DNA of 64,000 bases from Bradyrhizobium sp. sGM-13 (lineage in GTDB: Bacteria > Pseudomonadota > Alphaproteobacteria > Rhizobiales > Xanthobacteraceae). The stretch is taken from assembly GCF_018398875.1 (NCBI RefSeq), contig NZ_JAGWDK010000014.1, positions 62,001 through 126,000 on the forward strand, written 5' to 3'. Numbering within the stretch: position 1 is the first letter of the stretch; each line of letters begins with the position of its first letter. Shown in pieces: positions 15,094-23,223 of this stretch. The translations under genes were made by a program, and so were the position numbers. The notes beneath the pieces are model-generated. The model did not search any database. It saw only the letters and a program-made list of their open reading frames with translations, and was not told where the DNA came from.

Positions 15094-18000
15094 TTACTCG
15101 CCGCTGCCGAAGCGCCGTGACCACCAGCCTGCCTTGCGTGGCGCGGCTTCGCCTGATGAGGCCGGCGCCGGTTCGGCTGGAGCGGGCGCGGGGTGCGCGA
15201 CCGGCTCTGGCGCGTTCTGGCTGGCGGCGGGAGCCGGCTCAGTCGGAGCGCTGGTCAAGAAGCTGACTTTCTCGCGCACGGTCGAGCGCCGCCGCGCCGC
15301 CGCGCGCTCGGCCTCTTGCCTGGTTTCCTCAGCGGTTGGCGCCGGCGCACTCGCAACCGGCTCCGGCTGGGCATCGGCCGCAGGTTGCATCTCTGCCGGC
15401 GGCGAGACCGGTTCGGGCTGGGTGTCGGCCTGCACCAGTGATGGCGCGGGCTCGGACGAGGCGCCCTCGAAATCGGCAACCGCGCTGGTCGCTTCCGGAA
15501 CTGGCGGCGGCCCGAGTTCATCTGCAATCGACCCGGCAAGACCATCTTCCAGTCCGGTACCGCGCCGGCGGCGTCCGCCGCGACGGCCGCGGCGGCGCGG
15601 GCGCCGCTCGCCACTGGCAAGTTGATCGCCACGGCCCGTGCCGGCCTGTTCGTCGCCTTCGTCCTCGTCGGCTTCGCCGTCCTCGGCGATCGCGCCTTCG
15701 ATTGCCTCGCTTGCGACGCGCATCGCGTCACCGTCCTCGCGCGGGGCGCCGCCACCTTCACGCGGCTCGCCACGGCCGCGCCGACGCCGGCGTCGCTTGC
15801 GGCGGTGACCGTCTCCTTCGCCTTCGGCAACCGCTGCCTCGGCGCCATCGTCGGTCAGCCCCTCGGTCTCCTCGGTTTCGATCTCGGATTCGGTCTCGAT
15901 GTCGAACGCCTCGTCGTCGTCATAGGCTTCCTCGACCTGCGTCGGGAAGGCGGCAGCCTGCGCTGCCAGCAACGCCTTGGCGGCTTCCAGCGTGTGCACC
16001 TGCTCGCCGCGGTCGATGACGTATGATTGCTGGCCGCTCACGGTGGCGTCGGCGACGACGGCGAGCGTAACCTTGAAGGCGTTTTCGAGATCGCGCAGGT
16101 GGCCGCGCTTGTGGTTGAGCACATAGAGCGCCACGTCGGTGCGGGTGCGCACCACCAGATTGTGGGTCGCGCCCTTCATCAGGATTTCCTCGATGCCGCG
16201 CAGCAATTGCAGTGCGACCGAGGAGACCGAGCGCACATGGCCGCTGCCGCCGCATTGCGGGCAGGGCTCGGTCGAGCTTTCCAGCACGCTCGCACGGATG
16301 CGCTGGCGCGACATTTCCAGAAGACCAAAATGCGAGATGCGTCCTACCTGGATGCGCGCGCGATCCTGCCGCAGGCAGTCGGAGAGCTTGCGCTCGACCG
16401 CGCGGTTATTGCGCTTCTCGTCCATGTCGATGAAGTCGATGACGATCAGGCCGGCGAGGTCGCGCAGACGCAACTGCCGCGCCACTTCCTCGGCCGCCTC
16501 GAGATTGGTTTTGAGCGCGGTATCCTCGATGTGATGTTCGCGGGTCGAGCGGCCGGAGTTGACGTCGATCGAAACCAGCGCCTCGGTCTGGTTGATGACG
16601 ATGTAGCCGCCGGAACGCAACTGCACCGTCGGCGAGAACATCGCGTCCAACTGGCTCTCGACACCCATCCGCGAGAACAGCGGCTGGCCATCGCGATACT
16701 GCTTCACCGCCCGCACGTTCGAGGGCATCAGCATCTTCATGAAATCGCGCGCCTCGTGGTATCCGGACTCGCCGGCGACCTGGATCTCGTCGATTTCCTT
16801 GTTGTAGAGGTCGCGCAGTGAGCGCTTGATCAGCGAGCCTTCCTCGTAGACGAGGGTGGGGGCCTGCGACTTCAGCGTCATGTCGCGCACGGTCTCCCAC
16901 ATCCGGATCAGATATTCGAAGTCGCGCTTGATCTCGGGCTTGGTCCGCGAGGCGCCGGCGGTGCGCAGGATGATCCCCATGCCCTCGGGCACGTCGAGGT
17001 CCTGCACCACTTCCTTCAGCCGCGAACGGTCCTGGGCAGAGGTGATCTTGCGGCTGATGCCGCCGCCGCGGGCGGTGTTGGGCATCAGGACGGCATAGCG
17101 GCCGGCCAGCGAGAGGTAGGTCGTCAACGCCGCGCCCTTGTTGCCGCGCTCTTCCTTGACGACCTGAACCAACATCACCTGGCGGCGCTTGATGACTTCC
17201 TGAATCTTGTACTGGCGGCGTGGCCGGAACGGGCGCTCCGGAACTTCCTCCAGCACGTCGTCGCCACCGACGGATTCGACGACTTCCTCTTCGGCGTCCT
17301 CGCCATCGTCCTCATCGTCATGGCCATCGTCGGCTTCCAGAGCCGCGGCGGGTTCATCGGGAGGCGGAGTATAATCGCCGACGTGCTCGACGTGCGGCAC
17401 GTCGTCGGCATGGGCGGCGTTTTCCTGCGCGCGCTCCTCGTCATGACGGTCGTCATGGCCGTCCTCGGCCTGCACCTCGGCAGGTTCGACCGAAGCAAGG
17501 GCAGGCGCATCAGATTGTACCTCCGCGGCCGGCGCTTCGCTCGCGGCGCGCGCCTGTTCGGGCTCGTCGTGATCATGTGCGGGGCGGTCGCCATCATGCG
17601 CCCGCTCGTCACCATGCGCCTCCTGGTCGTGCGCATCGCGATCGTGAGAAGCCGCTTCGGCGTGATGTTCGGCGTCGTGGTGTTCAGTGTCCTGCGCCGG
17701 CGTATCGCCGGCCTGCACGGCCTCAGGCTCGTGCGGATGTTCTTGAAAATCCTGATCTTGAAAGCCTTCCTGGCGCTCATAGGGCTGGGCGGCCTGCGAG
17801 GGATCCTCGCTAGTACCCTCGACCAGGTCACTCTGGACGCGGTCGCCATGGCCGCGGCGGCGCGCATTGCGGTGGCGCGAGCGGCGGCGGTGGGTGGAGC
17901 GGTTCTCGCTCTCTTCCTCGGCCTCGCGATGGGCGCGTTCGTCGGCCTCGATCAGCGCCTGACGGTCGGCGACCGGGATCTGGTAGTAGTCCGGATGAAT

Positions 18001-18219
18001 TTCGCTGAACGCCAGGAAGCCATGGCGGTTGCCGCCATATTCGATGAACGCCGCCTGCAGCGACGGTTCTACGCGCGTGACCTTGGCGAGATAAATATTG
18101 CCGCGGAGTTGCTTACGTTGGGCGGTCTCGAAATCAAACTCTTCGACGCGGTTGCCGCGGACCACAACGACCCGGGTCTCTTCCGGGTGGGTGGCGTCGA
18201 TCAACATCTTGTTGGGCAT
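15094..18219 (-). CDS. rne: ribonuclease E/G family endoribonuclease
   Basis: This 1041-residue protein starts MPNKMLIDATHPEETRVVVV, the usual alphaproteobacterial start; the longer frame to 18321 adds 34 unconserved residues. The N-terminal catalytic part includes an S1 RNA-binding domain split by an unusually long insert (about residues 85-320) rich in His, Asp, Glu and Ala. It also has the 5'-sensor/RNase H-like region with the catalytic IVIDFIDMDEKRN segment and the zinc-link CPQCGGSG. The C-terminal third is a disordered Arg-rich and acidic tail (GEPREGGG, RRPRRRGRRGG) that in relatives scaffolds the degradosome. It processes rRNA and starts mRNA decay. A 724-base leader precedes it, suggesting autoregulation through the 5' UTR as known for E. 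coli rne. Confidence 0.95.
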   Translation of the reverse strand: MPNKMLIDATHPEETRVVVVRGNRVEEFDFETAQRKQLRGNIYLAKVTRVEPSLQAAFIEYGGNRHGFLAFSEIHPDYYQIPVADRQALIEADERAHREAEEESENRSTHRRRSRHRNARRRGHGDRVQSDLVEGTSEDPSQAAQPYERQEGFQDQDFQEHPHEPEAVQAGDTPAQDTEHHDAEHHAEAASHDRDAHDQEAHGDERAHDGDRPAHDHDEPEQARAASEAPAAEVQSDAPALASVEPAEVQAEDGHDDRHDEERAQENAAHADDVPHVEHVGDYTPPPDEPAAALEADDGHDDEDDGEDAEEEVVESVGGDDVLEEVPERPFRPRRQYKIQEVIKRRQVMLVQVVKEERGNKGAALTTYLSLAGRYAVLMPNTARGGGISRKITSAQDRSRLKEVVQDLDVPEGMGIILRTAGASRTKPEIKRDFEYLIRMWETVRDMTLKSQAPTLVYEEGSLIKRSLRDLYNKEIDEIQVAGESGYHEARDFMKMLMPSNVRAVKQYRDGQPLFSRMGVESQLDAMFSPTVQLRSGGYIVINQTEALVSIDVNSGRSTREHHIEDTALKTNLEAAEEVARQLRLRDLAGLIVIDFIDMDEKRNNRAVERKLSDCLRQDRARIQVGRISHFGLLEMSRQRIRASVLESSTEPCPQCGGSGHVRSVSSVALQLLRGIEEILMKGATHNLVVRTRTDVALYVLNHKRGHLRDLENAFKVTLAVVADATVSGQQSYVIDRGEQVHTLEAAKALLAAQAAAFPTQVEEAYDDDEAFDIETESEIETEETEGLTDDGAEAAVAEGEGDGHRRKRRRRRRGRGEPREGGGAPREDGDAMRVASEAIEGAIAEDGEADEDEGDEQAGTGRGDQLASGERRPRRRGRRGGRRRRGTGLEDGLAGSIADELGPPPVPEATSAVADFEGASSEPAPSLVQADTQPEPVSPPAEMQPAADAQPEPVASAPAPTAEETRQEAERAAARRRSTVREKVSFLTSAPTEPAPAASQNAPEPVAHPAPAPAEPAPASSGEAAPRKAGWWSRRFGSGE

Positions 18220-18943
18220 TTTGGAACTCTTGACGGGGGCGGGCGCGGTGCATGGCGCGCGCAAATTGCGCGGCCCGGTGACGCGACGGTCCACCTGATT
18301 CGGGGGTGAGGGGAAGGCCAAAACGCACTTCTTGGCGCCGCGCCGAACGGGGGCCCACCAGAGCGATGTGACGCGCGAAGCTTCCGCCTCGCGTCGGCGC
18401 GATCGTTCCGTGGATCTTGGTCGGCAACACAGTCTGGCGCATCAAGCGTCGGCCCGTCTGAACATGTTGGCGGAAGGGATACCGCCGTATTTATCGCTGA
18501 AGGCCCGGTTCGGCGCCTAGACGCCCGCCGGCCATCGCATATCGGACCGATAGGGTCCGGATAATCAGTTTTGCCGTGTCTTAAACCGCCCCTGGAAAAA
18601 GGACCTGGGACCGGACGCCGCTCGGGCTCGAAACCGCCGCCTCCGTGTCAGCCGCGCGCGGCGCTGGCTGTGGAGGGATCGGGAAAGACGCAGGTTCCTC
18701 CGGGCTTCGGAGGTTCCGGCGCTGCACCGGGAGGCTGAACGCGACACAACCGGGAGTATTAGCCGTCAGCACCTCGTACATACGTGGATCAGGGGCTCCG
18801 TGCAAGGGAAGCGCAAGGGAACCCGCCGCCGGGCGTCGCTGCACGGCAACACCTGCTGTTTTTTCGGTGGTTAAACGTTAAGGTCCGATTAACCCTGTGG
18901 TTCTAATGCGGTAAGGGAAGGCTCCTCCGGAGGCACCGAATCG
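18220..18943. other. long divergent intergenic region between rne and the amidase gene
   Basis: No convincing gene is seen in these 724 bases; the short frames lack family patterns. The region probably holds the rne 5' leader and promoter on the minus strand and the amidase promoter near 18870-18930, where the base composition turns AT-rich (GTTAAACGTTAAGG). Two small hairpins are visible: CGGACC/GGTCCG (18543-18559) and CCTCCG/CGGAGG (18697-18713). A structured untranslated leader or small RNA is possible but unproven. Confidence 0.5.
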
Positions 18944-20269
18944 TTGGCGAGCCGCGCAAATCACTTTGTTTTGCTGGGATGTGGGCTATTGTGCGCCGCA
19001 GCATTGCTGTGCCCCCAGATGATTGGCTCCTGCGCGGCCCAGGGGGGAGCGTCTCAACCACCGGCTTCTGTCGCCGCCGTCCCCGGCCCGGCAGCCGTAT
19101 CGAATTTCCCGATCGCGTCTGATGCCCGGCTGGCTGGCGATGCCAGGCAGACCCGTTTCATCCTCGATCTGGACAAGCCGGTGCAGTTTCGCGCCTTCGC
19201 GCTGGCGGACCCCTATCGCGTGGTCGTCGATTTTCCCCAGATCAGCTTCAATCTTCCCGCTGGGATCGGAGCCGGAGGACGGGGGCTGGTCAAGGCGTTC
19301 CGTTATGGTCTCGTCATGCCGGGTGGATCACGGATCGTGTTCGACCTGACGGGGCCGGCCAAGATCGCCAAATCCTACATACTGGAAGCGGCCAACGGCC
19401 AACCGCCGCGGCTGGTGCTCGAATTCGAACAGTTGGATCGCACCGCCTTTGTCCAGTCGCTGCCGCCGGAAAGCCGTCCCGAGCTGCGGCCCGCGATCGC
19501 CGAGGCCAACGCCGCCCAACCGGATTCGTCAATCGCCCAGCCGCCGCAAGCACCCGACAAGCGGCCGGTGATCGTGATCGATCCCGGTCATGGCGGTGTC
19601 GACAACGGTACCCAGGCCGGCGGCGGCGATATCATGGAAAAGAACTTGGTGCTGACGTTCGGCCTGGCGCTGCGCGACCGGATCGAGAAATCGGGCAAGT
19701 ATCGCGTCGTCATGACCCGGACGGACGACACTTTCATACCGCTTGGCGACCGCGTGAAGGTCGCACGCAACGAGGCGGCGGCACTGTTCGTCTCGATCCA
19801 TGCCGACGCTTTGCCACGCGGCGAGGGCGACGCCCATGGCGCCACCATCTACACGCTTTCAGATAAGGCCACCGACTCCGAGGCCGAGCGGCTGGCCGAT
19901 ATCGAAAATAGGTCGGACGCGATTGGCGGAGTAAGCCTCGTCGACGAGCCGACCGAAGTCGCCGACATCCTGATCGACCTGGTGCAGCGGGAGACCAAAA
20001 CCTTTTCAAACCGGTTTGCACGGATTCTGATGAGTGAAATGAAGAATACCGTGCGGATGCACAAGCACCCGCTCAAATCGGCCGGTTTCCGGGTTCTGAA
20101 GGCCCCGGACGTGCCGTCGGTGCTGGTCGAGCTCGGTTATGTCTCGAACAAGGGCGACCTCGAACTTCTGGTATCGGAAAACTGGCGGAACAAGACGGTC
20201 GGCGCGATGGCGCAGGCAATTGATGCGTTTCTGGCCAAACGGCTGGCAACTGCCGGACCGGCCAAGTGA
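18944..20269 (+). CDS. N-acetylmuramoyl-L-alanine amidase (AmiC-type, AMIN + Amidase_3)
   Basis: The 441-residue secreted protein has an N-terminal hydrophobic signal (about residues 7-32), an AMIN domain (about 60-170, septal targeting in relatives), a Pro/Ala linker, and an Amidase_3 catalytic domain. Zinc ligands are visible in VIDPGHGGVD, the Glu of IMEKNL and SIHADA; the catalytic glutamate is in VLVELGYVSN. It cleaves the amide bond between MurNAc and the stem peptide to split daughter cells. The start is TTG at 18944. Two peptidoglycan synthases (class A PBPs) follow on the same strand, so this is a cell-wall cluster. Confidence 0.93.
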   Translation: MASRANHFVLLGCGLLCAAALLCPQMIGSCAAQGGASQPPASVAAVPGPAAVSNFPIASDARLAGDARQTRFILDLDKPVQFRAFALADPYRVVVDFPQISFNLPAGIGAGGRGLVKAFRYGLVMPGGSRIVFDLTGPAKIAKSYILEAANGQPPRLVLEFEQLDRTAFVQSLPPESRPELRPAIAEANAAQPDSSIAQPPQAPDKRPVIVIDPGHGGVDNGTQAGGGDIMEKNLVLTFGLALRDRIEKSGKYRVVMTRTDDTFIPLGDRVKVARNEAAALFVSIHADALPRGEGDAHGATIYTLSDKATDSEAERLADIENRSDAIGGVSLVDEPTEVADILIDLVQRETKTFSNRFARILMSEMKNTVRMHKHPLKSAGFRVLKAPDVPSVLVELGYVSNKGDLELLVSENWRNKTVGAMAQAIDAFLAKRLATAGPAK

Positions 20270-20509
20270 AAAGCCCGGTACGCGTGGCGTAAGGGTGGAT
20301 TGAAAAGGGGCCGTCCGACGGACCAAGCCCTAGTTTGGCCACAGCGGCAACGGTATAGAAAACGGACTGCTGGTCTTTGGAATCGGTCAATATTGTCCGC
20401 CGGACCTTATTATTGTTCGACCGCGTAACGGCAACCCGCCCGGCGGGATTGCCGTATCAGGATAGGCGCTGCAGATGACGGCGCGCAGGGTTGGAACGGA
20501 ACTTCGATA

Positions 20510-23020
20510 ATGCGCTTGCTGGTCCGGTTTTTGGGTTTCCTGTTTGCGGCCGGCACCGTGGTGTTCCTGGTCGGCGTGGCAGGCGTCGCGGGCGCGATCT
20601 GGCATTTCTCCAAGGACTTGCCCGACTATTCGCAGCTTCAGGATTACGAGCCGCCAGTGATGACGCGCGTGCACGCGTCTGACGGTGCGTTGCTCGGCGA
20701 ATATTCCAAGGAGCGCCGGCTCTATCTGCCGATTCAGGCGGTGCCAAAACTCGTCATCAACGCGTTCCTCGCGGCCGAGGACAAGAATTTTTACGAGCAT
20801 GGCGGCATCGACTTCACCGGCATGGCGCGCGCGGCCGTGCTCTACGCGCAGAATTTCGGCTCCAACAAGCGTCCGCAAGGTGCGTCGACGATCACCCAGC
20901 AGGTCGCAAAAAACTTCCTTCTGACCAACGAGGTCTCCTTCACCCGCAAGATCAAGGAAGCCCTGCTGGCGATGCGCATCGAGCGCGCCTATTCCAAGGA
21001 CCGCATCCTCGAGCTCTATCTCAATGAGATCTATCTCGGTCTCGGCGCCTACGGCATCGCGGCGGCGTCGCTGGTCTATTTCGACAAATCGGTGAACGAG
21101 CTCACCATCGCGGAAGCCTCCTATCTGGCGGCGCTGCCGAAGGCGCCCGCCGCGCTGCACCCGGTGCGTAACCGCGATCGCGCGGTGGAGCGGCGCAACT
21201 ACGTGGTCGATCGTCTGGTAGAAAACGGCTGGATCAAGCAGGCCGATGCCGACAAGGCCCGCAAGGAACAGCTCAACGTCACCACCAGCCGCGGCAACGG
21301 CGCGCATACCTTCGCCGGCGAATATTTCGCCGAGGAAGTCCGGCGCGACATTTTCGAGCGCTACGGCGAAAAGAAGCTGTACGAAGGCGGCCTCTCGGTC
21401 CGCGCCACGCTCGATCCGAAAATGCAGGTGATGGCGCGCAAGACCATGGTCGCCGGGCTCGTCAGATATGACGAAGCCAGCGGCTGGCGCGGCGCGCCCT
21501 CCAAACTCGATATTTCCGGCGATTGGGGCGTGAAACTCGCCGACGTCAAATCGCTCTCTGATATCTCGCCCTGGCGTATGGCCGTGGTGCTGGAGACATC
21601 CGACCAGTCGGCGCGGATCGGTTTCCAACCGGGCCGCGAACTTGGTGGCGCCGTCAGCAAGCAGCGGCAGACCGGCATCATAACGCTCGACGGCGTGCGC
21701 TGGGCCAAGGCTGCATCCGGACCCGCCAAGGGCAGGACGCCGAGCTCCGTGGCGCAGGTGTTGTCGCCGGGCGACGTGATCTATGCCGACCCGCTGTTCG
21801 ACAAGGAGGGCAAGCCGGTCGAAGGCCAATACCGGCTGCGCCAGTTGCCGGAAGTGTCCGGCGCGTTGGTCGCCATGGATCCGTGGACCGGCCGCGTGCT
21901 GGCGATGGTGGGCGGCTTCTCGTTCGACCAGAGCCAGTTCAACCGCGCGACACAAGCCTATCGACAGCCGGGTTCGTCGTTCAAGCCGCTGGTCTACTCG
22001 GCGGCAATGGACAATGGCTATACGCCGTCGACCGTCGTGGTCGACGCGCCCATTGAAATCGACCAGGGGCAGGGCGCCGGCGTGTGGCGTCCGGAAAACT
22101 ATTCGTCCGGCAAATACGGCGGGCCGACGACGCTGCGCAACGCGCTCCGGCAGTCGCTGAATACGGTGACCGTGCGGCTCGCGCAGGACATCGGCATGCC
22201 CTTGATCGGCGAATATTCGCGGCGCTTCGGCGTCTATGACGAACTGCCGAATTACCTGTCCTATGCGCTCGGCGCGGGTGAAACCACGGTCATGCGCATG
22301 GTCACGGCCTATTCCATGTTCGCCAATGGCGGCCGTCGTGTGAAGCCGACCCTGATCGATCGCATCCAGGACCGCTACGGCCGCACGATCTTTAAGCATG
22401 ACGCCCGCGAATGCCGCGGCTGCGACGCGCCGAGCGGCTGGAAGAACCAAGCCGAGCCGCAACTGGTGGATCGCCGCGAACAGGTGCTGGATCCGATGAC
22501 GGCCTACCAGATCACCTCGATGATGGAATATGTCGTGCAGGCCGGCACCGCGACGGTGGTCAAGGAAGTCGGCAAGCCCATTGCCGGCAAGACCGGCACC
22601 ACCAACGATGAAAAAGACGCGTGGTTCATCGGCTTTTCGCCGGACCTTGTGGTCGGCATCTATGTCGGCTTCGACAAGCCGCGCAATCTCGGCCGCGGTA
22701 TGACCGGCGGTCATCTCGCCGCGCCGATCGCTAAGGATTTCCTCAAGCTCGCGCTTGCCGACAAGCCGGCGGTCCCGTTCAAGGTGCCCGCGGGCATCAA
22801 GCTGGTTCGCGTCGATGCCAAGAGCGGCATGCGCGTCGGTCCGGGCGAGGGCGGCCGCACCATCCTCGAAGCGTTCAAGCCGGGTACCGCGCCGCCGGAC
22901 AATTACTCGGTTATCGGTGTTGCCGACATGGACGGCCGGGCGCCGCAGGGATACCCGCAAGGCTACCAGCCTGATAATGCGGGCAACATCATGCGGCCCG
23001 GCACCGGCGGGCTTTATTGA
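20510..23020 (+). CDS. mrcA: class A penicillin-binding protein 1A (tandem copy 1)
   Basis: The 836-residue bifunctional peptidoglycan synthase has an N-terminal membrane anchor (about residues 5-30). The GT51 glycosyltransferase domain carries the catalytic Glu90 in AAEDKNFYEHGG and the RPQGASTITQQVAKN motif. An OB-like insert follows, then the transpeptidase domain with SxxK (Ser489, Lys492), the SLN motif in RQSLNTVTV, and KTGT (Lys694). It polymerises and crosslinks murein in the periplasm. A paralog of very similar sequence begins 203 bases downstream. The C-terminus ends in a short Gly/Pro-rich tail (PQGYPQGYQPD) that differs from the second copy. Confidence 0.95.
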   Translation: MRLLVRFLGFLFAAGTVVFLVGVAGVAGAIWHFSKDLPDYSQLQDYEPPVMTRVHASDGALLGEYSKERRLYLPIQAVPKLVINAFLAAEDKNFYEHGGIDFTGMARAAVLYAQNFGSNKRPQGASTITQQVAKNFLLTNEVSFTRKIKEALLAMRIERAYSKDRILELYLNEIYLGLGAYGIAAASLVYFDKSVNELTIAEASYLAALPKAPAALHPVRNRDRAVERRNYVVDRLVENGWIKQADADKARKEQLNVTTSRGNGAHTFAGEYFAEEVRRDIFERYGEKKLYEGGLSVRATLDPKMQVMARKTMVAGLVRYDEASGWRGAPSKLDISGDWGVKLADVKSLSDISPWRMAVVLETSDQSARIGFQPGRELGGAVSKQRQTGIITLDGVRWAKAASGPAKGRTPSSVAQVLSPGDVIYADPLFDKEGKPVEGQYRLRQLPEVSGALVAMDPWTGRVLAMVGGFSFDQSQFNRATQAYRQPGSSFKPLVYSAAMDNGYTPSTVVVDAPIEIDQGQGAGVWRPENYSSGKYGGPTTLRNALRQSLNTVTVRLAQDIGMPLIGEYSRRFGVYDELPNYLSYALGAGETTVMRMVTAYSMFANGGRRVKPTLIDRIQDRYGRTIFKHDARECRGCDAPSGWKNQAEPQLVDRREQVLDPMTAYQITSMMEYVVQAGTATVVKEVGKPIAGKTGTTNDEKDAWFIGFSPDLVVGIYVGFDKPRNLGRGMTGGHLAAPIAKDFLKLALADKPAVPFKVPAGIKLVRVDAKSGMRVGPGEGGRTILEAFKPGTAPPDNYSVIGVADMDGRAPQGYPQGYQPDNAGNIMRPGTGGLY

Positions 23021-23223
23021 TCCGGGCGAATCGTCCGCAATCTCAAGATGTATCCTTGGACATTGCGTGATACACGCCTGGACCCGGGCGGGTCCCGATC
23101 GTTGGTATCGCGGTAGAGCGAAGTGCCCGAGGTCGAGATAGGCGTCCGAAGGATAGCGCAAAGCCTTCGCACGAGGGCAAACGCTGACTGTCGCGGCGCA
23201 AGGGTTGGAATGGAATTTCGGTA

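Noticed and set aside
20387..23161. A 924-codon minus-strand open frame over the first class A PBP gene
   Set aside because: It mirrors the plus-strand PBP coding sequence, has no family motif, and its residue composition (His/Arg/Asp-rich) is typical of antisense frames.
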